54,338 nucleotides of DNA from Chloroflexota bacterium (GTDB taxonomy: Bacteria > Chloroflexota > Anaerolineae > Anaerolineales > UBA4823). Below the pieces are notes generated by a model. That model did not search any database. It saw nothing but the letters and a program-made list of their open reading frames with translations, and was not told the DNA's origin. The stretch is from assembly GCA_012516075.1 (NCBI GenBank), contig JAAYXE010000187.1, positions 1 to 54,338 on the forward strand, in the 5' to 3' direction. This document shows, one piece after another, positions 48,634-54,338 of the stretch; within the stretch, counting starts at the first letter, position 1, and each line of letters begins with the position of its first letter. The translations under genes were made by a program, and so were the position numbers.

Positions 48634-50790
48634 TTATCGCAAGATCAAGTAGCCAATGATAATGACCACGCCCAGGAAAACCGAGAGGGCGTAATTGCGC
48701 ACAAAGCCGGTCTGGATCTGGCGCAGTCCACCTGCTGCCCATTGTAAGAAGCGGGCAATCCCGGCGGAGACTGCGTCGATCACGCCCAGGTCGATGCGCA
48801 GGGCCAGCAGGCGTGAGAGCAGCCTGAAGCCGCCGGCAATAACCGTATCGTGGAACCAGTCGTGCCAGAAGCGCCAGTCCACCGCATCTGCCAGGAACCC
48901 GGCCAACGCGTTGTACGGTTTGACGAACAGCGCAGCGTACACTTCATCAATCCAGTACTTGTTCTCCAGCACCGAGAAAACCGGTCCCGCGAACGCGCGC
49001 AGCGGGTCATCCGGACGCCGGGCTGCAGGAAGCTTCAGCTGTTCCTGGTAGCGGCGGTAGTAGATCAGATAGGCCAGACCGATCGCTGCCAGCGCCAGGA
49101 TCGTGGCTGTGACTGCAATCGTCGGGTTGAATTCCCCGACCAGGACCGCATGCCCACCTGCCAGTGACACGGCCTCTTCGCTGATCCGAATGGTGTTGGC
49201 CAGCCAGTCCGAAAGAGAATGGATTCCAGGCAGATTCAGGACACCGCCGGCGACCGAAAGAACTGCCAGGATGATCAGCGGGATGGTCATCACCGGAGGG
49301 TTCTCAACAGCGTGCTCTGCCGGAAGGGTTCGCGGTTCGCCGAAGAAGACCAGGAAAATCTGGCGTCCCATGTAAAAGGCAGTGAAGAAAGCTGCAATGA
49401 CCAGCATCCAGTAGACGGCCGGCTGCAGATGGAGGGCTTCAGCCAGAATTTCATCCTTCGACCAGAAGCCAGACAGCGGGAAGATGCCCGCCAGCGCCAG
49501 CGCGCCGATCAGGTACACCCAGAAGGTCGTCTTCATCCGCGTGCGCAGACCGCCCATATTGCGCATGTCCTGCGGGTCGATGTGCTGCCCTCCCACCAGT
49601 TTCAACTGCTTCTTCAGACGCGGGTCGTGAGACACATGATGCTCCCCTACCTCCATCCCCTGGATCACGGAACCGGCAGACAGGAAGAGCAGAGCTTTAA
49701 AGAATGCGTGGGTGATCAGGTGGAACATCCCGGCGGCGTAAGCGCCCATGCCCACAGCAGCCACCATAAAACCGAGCTGGCTGATGGTGGAGTAAGCCAG
49801 CACTTTCTTGATATCAAACTGTGCCACTGCAATGGTTGCAGCAAACAGTGCAGTCACACCGCCCACCAGAGCCACGATGTTCTGGGCCTCCGGAACCGTC
49901 ACATAAAGCGGCGCCGAGCGTGTGATCAGGTACACACCCGCAGTGACCATGGTGGCAGCATGGATCAATGCGGAAACCGGCGTCGGGCCGGCCATCGCGT
50001 CCGGCAGCCAGACGTACAGCGGGATCTGGGCCGATTTACCAGTCACACCGATCAGCAGGAAGAGCGTTATCGCAAGCACGATCCCGGGCATCGCTGCTTC
50101 AGCTGCCGGGACATCCGCGAACACCTCGTTAAACTGGAAGCTGCCAAATGCCCAGAAAATGGAGAACGCTGCCAGTAGAAAACCGAAGTCACCGACTCGA
50201 TTGACAATAAATGCTTTCTTAGCAGCCAGGGCATTGCCGATGCCGTCTTTCCCTTTGTCGTACCAGAAACCGATCAGCAGGTAAGAACACAGCCCAACGC
50301 CCTCCCAGCCAACGAAGAGCATCAGATAGTTGTCCCCGCTGACCAGGATCATCATCATGGCGATGAACAGGTTCAGGTAGACGAAAAAGCGCCGGAATCG
50401 CCCCGGGTCACCCTGGTGCCGCACGTCTTCGTGCATGTACCCGATCGAATAGATATGGATCAACGTCCCAACGCCGGAAACCACCAGCATCATGGTGACC
50501 GAAAGCGTGTCGACTAAGAAGGCCCAGCGCAGGTTTAACTCACCGATCGTGATCCAATCAACCAGCGGAACCGTCGTCCCCTCCGGCTGGGAAGCCAGAG
50601 ATACGGCCTGCAGGACGGCAACAACAAAGGCAAGACCAGAGGCGGTGCTGGCGACGGCCCCAATGGCCTTCTCGCTCATCCGCCCACCGAAAATAAGATT
50701 GATGAGCAGCCCCGCCAGAGGGAAGAAAACAATCAGGGGGACGAGTGAGAAAAACTGTGGCCCGGCTGAAACAGCTTGGTTCAGGAACAT
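48634..50790 (-). CDS. nuoL: NADH-quinone oxidoreductase subunit L
   Basis: A 718-residue antiporter-like distal membrane subunit of complex I. Landmarks: MLFVGWEGVGLCSYLLIGFW, TGKSAQIPLYVWLPDAMAGP, VSALIHAATMVTAGVYLI and STISQLGFMV. The long C-terminal extension includes the lateral amphipathic helix and a last membrane anchor (LSVFLGVVIIIGYLIL). The length is typical for NuoL with its extension. nuoK precedes by 57 nt. Confidence 0.96.
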   Translation of the reverse strand: MFLNQAVSAGPQFFSLVPLIVFFPLAGLLINLIFGGRMSEKAIGAVASTASGLAFVVAVLQAVSLASQPEGTTVPLVDWITIGELNLRWAFLVDTLSVTMMLVVSGVGTLIHIYSIGYMHEDVRHQGDPGRFRRFFVYLNLFIAMMMILVSGDNYLMLFVGWEGVGLCSYLLIGFWYDKGKDGIGNALAAKKAFIVNRVGDFGFLLAAFSIFWAFGSFQFNEVFADVPAAEAAMPGIVLAITLFLLIGVTGKSAQIPLYVWLPDAMAGPTPVSALIHAATMVTAGVYLITRSAPLYVTVPEAQNIVALVGGVTALFAATIAVAQFDIKKVLAYSTISQLGFMVAAVGMGAYAAGMFHLITHAFFKALLFLSAGSVIQGMEVGEHHVSHDPRLKKQLKLVGGQHIDPQDMRNMGGLRTRMKTTFWVYLIGALALAGIFPLSGFWSKDEILAEALHLQPAVYWMLVIAAFFTAFYMGRQIFLVFFGEPRTLPAEHAVENPPVMTIPLIILAVLSVAGGVLNLPGIHSLSDWLANTIRISEEAVSLAGGHAVLVGEFNPTIAVTATILALAAIGLAYLIYYRRYQEQLKLPAARRPDDPLRAFAGPVFSVLENKYWIDEVYAALFVKPYNALAGFLADAVDWRFWHDWFHDTVIAGGFRLLSRLLALRIDLGVIDAVSAGIARFLQWAAGGLRQIQTGFVRNYALSVFLGVVIIIGYLILR

Positions 50791-50847
50791 AAATTCAATC
50801 TCCGCAAGCAGCTTTTGAGATCCGAGGGATCATCCTCGTCTTTCTCT

Positions 50848-51150
50848 TTATCCTTTAAGTGTGCTGATCTCATCGACATCGATGGTGTTCTTCTTGTGGA
50901 AAATGGCCACGATCAGTGCCAGGCCAACGGCAACTTCTGCCGCAGCAACTGCCATCACGAAGAAGACAAAGATATGGCCTCCGATGTTTTGAAAGCTGCG
51001 CGCAAAAGCCACAAAAGCCAGGTTGGCTGCGTTCAGCATCAGCTCAATCGACATAAAAATGACGATCGCGTTGCGGCGAGTCAGTACACCGAGGGCTCCG
51101 ATCGTAAAGAGAATGGCGGAAAGGATAATGTAGTATGAAACAGGCACCAT
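50848..51150 (-). CDS. nuoK: NADH-quinone oxidoreductase subunit K
   Basis: A 100-residue, three-helix complex I subunit. The two membrane glutamates needed for proton transfer are at E36 ([12 protein letters not shown]) and E72 ([13 protein letters not shown]), the same positions as in E. coli. It lies between nuoJ and nuoL on the minus strand. Confidence 0.96.
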   Translation of the reverse strand: MVPVSYYIILSAILFTIGALGVLTRRNAIVIFMSIELMLNAANLAFVAFARSFQNIGGHIFVFFVMAVAAAEVAVGLALIVAIFHKKNTIDVDEISTLKG

Positions 51151-51221
51151 ACGTTACTCCAGATTTTCGGGGTCCGGCTGGCGGCCAGCTCCCCGGATGC
51201 GTGATCATTTCTGCCTGGTTA

Positions 51222-51725
51222 TTAAGTCCGGCGTGACAGCACAATGGCGCCAATCATGGCAACCAGAAGAATCACCGAGGTCACTTCGAAGGGGAGCAGA
51301 TACTGGTTGAACAGCACTTCGCCGATATTCACCGGCCCGCCGAAACCATCAGGGAGCGCCTGGACAACCGCTTCGGGGAGCGTCCTGCGGAAGAAGAAGA
51401 CATATACCGCCTCGACTACAAGCGCTGCAGCCAGGATAAGGGCCACCGGCCGCTGCCATGGCAGGTTATCCGTTGGAGCAAGCTGTTCTGTGCCCAGCAG
51501 CATGATCACAAACAGGAACAGCACCATGATTGCCCCTGCGTAGATCGTGATTTGTGCCATGGCGATAAACGGCGCGCCGAGGATGAGATAAAACAACGCC
51601 AGGGTTGCCATATTCAGCACCAGGTACAGGGCTGAATAAACCGTATTCCGGCTGCGCACCATCCCCACCGCAGCCACAACCGCAATAATTGCCAGAAGAA
51701 AGAAAAAGATCAGATCAGCGGTCAT
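51222..51725 (-). CDS. nuoJ: NADH-quinone oxidoreductase subunit J
   Basis: A 167-residue membrane subunit with five helices: FFFLLAIIAVVAAVGMV, SALYLVLNMATLALFYLILG, QITIYAGAIMVLFLFVIMLLG and a last EVTSVILLVAMIGAIVLS. The third helix carries the conserved YAGAIMVLF motif with its pi-bulge. It follows nuoI by 83 nt and precedes nuoK by 71 nt. Confidence 0.95.
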   Translation of the reverse strand: MTADLIFFFLLAIIAVVAAVGMVRSRNTVYSALYLVLNMATLALFYLILGAPFIAMAQITIYAGAIMVLFLFVIMLLGTEQLAPTDNLPWQRPVALILAAALVVEAVYVFFFRRTLPEAVVQALPDGFGGPVNIGEVLFNQYLLPFEVTSVILLVAMIGAIVLSRRT

Positions 51726-51808
51726 AGGTTCACGCGTTCAGCTTCATTGTTGGTTGAGGCAGGGAGACCGCCTGTCGAGACTGAGCCGGCCGTCTCCCTG
51801 CTCGCGGT

Positions 51809-52321
51809 TCAGTCCGTCGGGTCCGACATAATCGGAATGGGGCGCACGAATTTGCCCGGCTCAGTTACCTGCGGCGTCGGTTTTCCTCCCGGGGGTACCG
51901 GCTCCAGCAGCATTTCTTTGGTGTAAATCGCAGAGCGGCGGTCGGTAAACGAAAGCTCATAGTTATCGCCCAGGACAATCGCTTCCGTTGGACAGGCATC
52001 TTCACAGTATCCGCAGAAGATGCAGCGCAGCATATTGATTTCATATGTGCTCGCATAGCGTTCGCCCGGAGAGTAGCGTGCCTCATCCGTGTTTTCGGCA
52101 GATTCGACGAAAATTGCGTCCGCCGGACATGCCGCTTCACAGAGCGAACAGCCAATGCACTTCTCCAGTCCGTTGTCGTAGCGCTTCAACACATGGCGTC
52201 CCTTGAAGCGCGGGCGCACCGGTCTTTTCACTTCCGGGTACTGGTATGTGACCGGTTTGGTCAGCATATACCGGAAGGTCATCGCCAGGCCGCGACCAAT
52301 TTCTCGAATGCTTCGAAACAT
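51809..52321 (-). CDS. nuoI: NADH-quinone oxidoreductase subunit I
   Basis: A 170-residue peripheral-arm subunit with two [4Fe-4S] clusters (N6a/N6b): C55, C58, C61, C65 in CIGCSLCEAACP and C100, C103, C106, C110 in CIFCGYCEDACP. The N-terminal amphipathic region (GLAMTFRYMLTKPVTYQYP) is typical. It passes electrons toward the quinone site formed with NuoH and NuoB/D. The gene starts 21 nt after nuoH. Confidence 0.97.
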   Translation of the reverse strand: MFRSIREIGRGLAMTFRYMLTKPVTYQYPEVKRPVRPRFKGRHVLKRYDNGLEKCIGCSLCEAACPADAIFVESAENTDEARYSPGERYASTYEINMLRCIFCGYCEDACPTEAIVLGDNYELSFTDRRSAIYTKEMLLEPVPPGGKPTPQVTEPGKFVRPIPIMSDPTD

Positions 52322-52342
52322 AAGGTCAACCTCCAGCCGCTC

Positions 52343-53350
52343 TTAAGCGGGTAACATCAGCACCAGTACAGCTGCCGTAACAAACACATTCAACAGCGAA
52401 ACAGGCAGCAAAAACTTCCAACCAAACGCCATCAGGTGGTCATAGCGGATGCGGGGCAAAGTGGCGCGGACCCAGATCATTGTGAAGAGCATGATCCCGA
52501 TCTTGATCAGCAGGTAAATCGGCCCCAGCCAGGGCAGTCTGTCCACAAACGGCCCGAGATATCCGCCCAGGAAGAGCGTGGAGAAAATCGCGCTCACGGC
52601 GATCATCTTCACGTACTCACCCATGTAAAACAGAGCGAACTTCATCCCCGAATATTCCGTGTGGTACCCGGCGGTCAGCTCCTGTTCGGCCTCAGGCATG
52701 TCGAAAGGCGCACGGTTGACTTCGGCGATCGAGGCGATCCAGAAAATCACCGCCGCCACCGGCTGGTAGACCACAAACCACATGCCGCGCTGTGCATCGA
52801 CGATGTCGTTCATGCTCATGGAACCGGCGAGCAAAATCGGGCCGATAAAAGACAGGCCCAGTGCCAGTTCGTAGCTGATCATCTGCGCCGAGGAGCGGAT
52901 GCCACCTAACAGCGCATACTTGTTGTTAGACGACCAGCCCGCCAGCACGATGCCATAAACAGAAATGGAGGCAATTGCCAGGATGTACAGCACTGCAACG
53001 TTCAGGTTGGCAATCGACAGCGGAATGGTTCGCCCGAAGAGGGTAACATCTGCTCCCCAGGGCACCACAGCCGTGATGACCAGGGCGGGAACAACCACCA
53101 GGATCGGCGCCAGGATGAAAATCCACTTATCAGCGCCCGGTGGAATCAGTTCTTCTTTAAAGATGAGCTTTATTCCGTCAGCGACCGGCTGAAGGAGCCC
53201 GGCCGGACCTACCCGGTTGGGCCCCACCCGCACCTGAATTCGCGCCAGCACTCTGCGCTCATACAGCGTGGTATAAGCGAAACCAGTGAGCAAAATCAGG
53301 ATCAGGATCAGGGACTTAATCGTCCATTCCAGGATTAAACCAAAATCCAT
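52343..53350 (-). CDS. nuoH: NADH-quinone oxidoreductase subunit H
   Basis: A 335-residue, eight-helix membrane subunit that forms the quinone cavity. Conserved loops are present: RIQVRVGPNRVGPAGLLQPV, ADGIKLIFKEELIPPGADK, EVNRAPFDMPEAEQELTAGYH and RATLPRIRYDHLM. The length is normal. It begins 17 nt after the nuoG stop. Confidence 0.97.
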   Translation of the reverse strand: MDFGLILEWTIKSLILILILLTGFAYTTLYERRVLARIQVRVGPNRVGPAGLLQPVADGIKLIFKEELIPPGADKWIFILAPILVVVPALVITAVVPWGADVTLFGRTIPLSIANLNVAVLYILAIASISVYGIVLAGWSSNNKYALLGGIRSSAQMISYELALGLSFIGPILLAGSMSMNDIVDAQRGMWFVVYQPVAAVIFWIASIAEVNRAPFDMPEAEQELTAGYHTEYSGMKFALFYMGEYVKMIAVSAIFSTLFLGGYLGPFVDRLPWLGPIYLLIKIGIMLFTMIWVRATLPRIRYDHLMAFGWKFLLPVSLLNVFVTAAVLVLMLPA

Positions 53351-53367
53351 AGAAACCTCTTCTGCGA

Positions 53368-54338
53368 CTACGCCAGGGCCGGCTCCGCCAGTTTCAGCTG
53401 GACGGGCACCGGAGCAACGATGGGAATTCCATAGCTGCGCGGCACCAAAACAATCCCTTCTGGCACATCCCCAGTAATTTTGGCCGCCGCCAGAGCATCC
53501 ATTCCATTGATCGAAACCTGCACAGTGTCCCCGTCCACAGCACCCAGCCGTTCAGCATCGGCCGGATTCAGCATGACGAAGGTATCGGGGATCCGTTCCT
53601 GCAGCAGGGTAGAGGCCAGCAAAGTCTGTCCTTTGTCATACAGGCGGGTAAAGGGCACAGCCAGGAAGCCGTTTGCAGGTCGCTCAAGTACCGGGGGCTG
53701 CACCCAGCCAAGCGCCGGGCTGCTCTTCTGAGCCGCCGGTGCCAGCTGATAGCCCATTCCCTGCGAATTCTCATAGCCGGTGCCGCCGTAATACAGATCT
53801 TCACGCCCGATAATCGGCCACTGCTCTTCCACTTCGGCCAGCTTCCGGTAGCTCAGTCCGGCATAATCCGGAACAGCCTGCGCAATGCGGTCCATCACCC
53901 TGGATGCGCTCCGCATCTCCAGGTCAAGCCCCAGCCGCCGTCCGATTTCAGCCGTAACGCGGAAGTCCGGCAGGATGCCCGCCGGTTCCGGAACGGCCGG
54001 GTAGAAGCGCTGGACACGGCGTTCGCCATTGGTGTAGCTGCCCTCACGCTCGGTGAAGGACTGCACAGGCAGTACGACATCGGCCAGCCGGGCGGTCTGG
54101 GTCAGAGAAAGCTCCTGCACGACCAGGAAATCGGCCGACTCGGCCAGAGACGGATCGTCGCCAGCGGGATCAGCGCCAACAATATAAAGCGCTTTTGCGG
54201 CTTTCATGGCCGCCGCCAGATCGTTCACCGGCCGGAAGCCCAGATCCCAGGCGCCCTGTTCGTTGGCCCGCTGCCAGACGCCAATCAGGCCGTTATTCAC
54301 CCGTCCGATATGATTTGTGGCGATAAGCAGGTTGGCAC
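53368..54338 (-). CDS. nuoG: NADH-quinone oxidoreductase subunit G, C-terminal part (partial)
   Basis: The frame is open to the right edge of the window, so the N-terminal iron-sulfur part is missing. The visible 323 residues belong to the molybdopterin-oxidoreductase-like domain: NLLIATNHIGRVNNGLIGVW, YIVGADPAGDDPSL, LTQTARLADVVLPVQSFTER and EGSYTNGERRVQRF. The last 100 residues form the C-terminal beta domain (DTFVMLNPADAERLG, GDTVQVSING). It heads the gene order G-H-I-J-K-L-M-N. Confidence 0.95.
   Translation of the reverse strand, partial: ANLLIATNHIGRVNNGLIGVWQRANEQGAWDLGFRPVNDLAAAMKAAKALYIVGADPAGDDPSLAESADFLVVQELSLTQTARLADVVLPVQSFTEREGSYTNGERRVQRFYPAVPEPAGILPDFRVTAEIGRRLGLDLEMRSASRVMDRIAQAVPDYAGLSYRKLAEVEEQWPIIGREDLYYGGTGYENSQGMGYQLAPAAQKSSPALGWVQPPVLERPANGFLAVPFTRLYDKGQTLLASTLLQERIPDTFVMLNPADAERLGAVDGDTVQVSINGMDALAAAKITGDVPEGIVLVPRSYGIPIVAPVPVQLKLAEPALA

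Noticed and set aside
1..54338. CRISPR arrays, insertion sequences, prophage or integrase genes
   Set aside because: No repeat-spacer periodicity, no transposase or recombinase motifs, and no terminal inverted repeats with target duplications were found.

Overview
This window reads as chromosomal DNA of a GC-rich, probably anaerobic or facultative member of the Chloroflexota, most likely Anaerolineae. This is an inference from content: very large GAF-array sensory proteins, a GAF/SpoIIE phosphatase with RsbV/RsbW partners, an F420-type LLM oxidoreductase, an S-box in front of metH, and single-copy core genes whose closest-looking relatives are in that phylum. I could not run a similarity search. 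No insertion sequence, prophage, CRISPR array or rRNA operon is visible.

Layout. 1-4100 (+): the Pro/Thr-rich tail of an upstream protein, rimO, a CysQ/HAL2-like phosphatase and a GT-C membrane glycosyltransferase. 4255-7891 (+): two overlapping sensory genes, a REC-PAS-kinase whose ATPase core looks dead and a GAF-GAF-PAS kinase with an intact core. 7942-12610 (-): a tightly packed six-gene operon (AspT-like transporter, HD nucleotidase, small membrane protein, HAD phosphatase, Tam-like methyltransferase, unknown protein). 12812-17628 (-): an LLM oxidoreductase and metH, the latter preceded by a promoter, SAM-I riboswitch and intrinsic terminator. 17855-19656 (+): a SLOG-like protein and an ArsR-HTH/PBP-like one-component regulator. 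19732-23635 (-): recR, ybaB, dnaX, a DUF1992 protein and a LysM/lamin-tail envelope protein. 23825 (+): a NYN/YacP-like nuclease with a promoter that predicts a leaderless mRNA.

24554-29738 (-): a partner-switching module, rsbV-like, rsbW-like and a 1415-residue six-GAF SpoIIE phosphatase. 29800-32194: a divergent VOC dioxygenase / MFS transporter pair. 32240-36093 (-): a methyltransferase and plsC with a candidate leader peptide, several small lineage-specific genes and a stand-alone LuxR regulator. 36243-38327 (-): a secreted protein with three copies of a jelly-roll-like module. 38446-38829: a remnant of a sulfite-oxidase-family gene. 39365-41708: rarD, a kinase-like phosphotransferase and two tRNA genes (CAU and Gly-UCC), each with its own promoter and terminator. 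41780-45524: a 59-residue membrane protein, nfeD, lipA and mgtC. 45622-54338 (-): the distal half of a complex I operon in canonical order, nuoG (cut by the window end)-H-I-J-K-L-M-N.

Most genes are ordinary. The regions worth a second look are the regulatory ones: the metH leader, the degenerate/intact kinase pair, the partner-switching module, a cluster of C-rich-loop hairpins at 24413-24550, the plsC leader ORF and the structured mgtC leader. Start codons were moved from the longest possible ORF wherever a Shine-Dalgarno sequence, an operon overlap or family length favoured an internal start.
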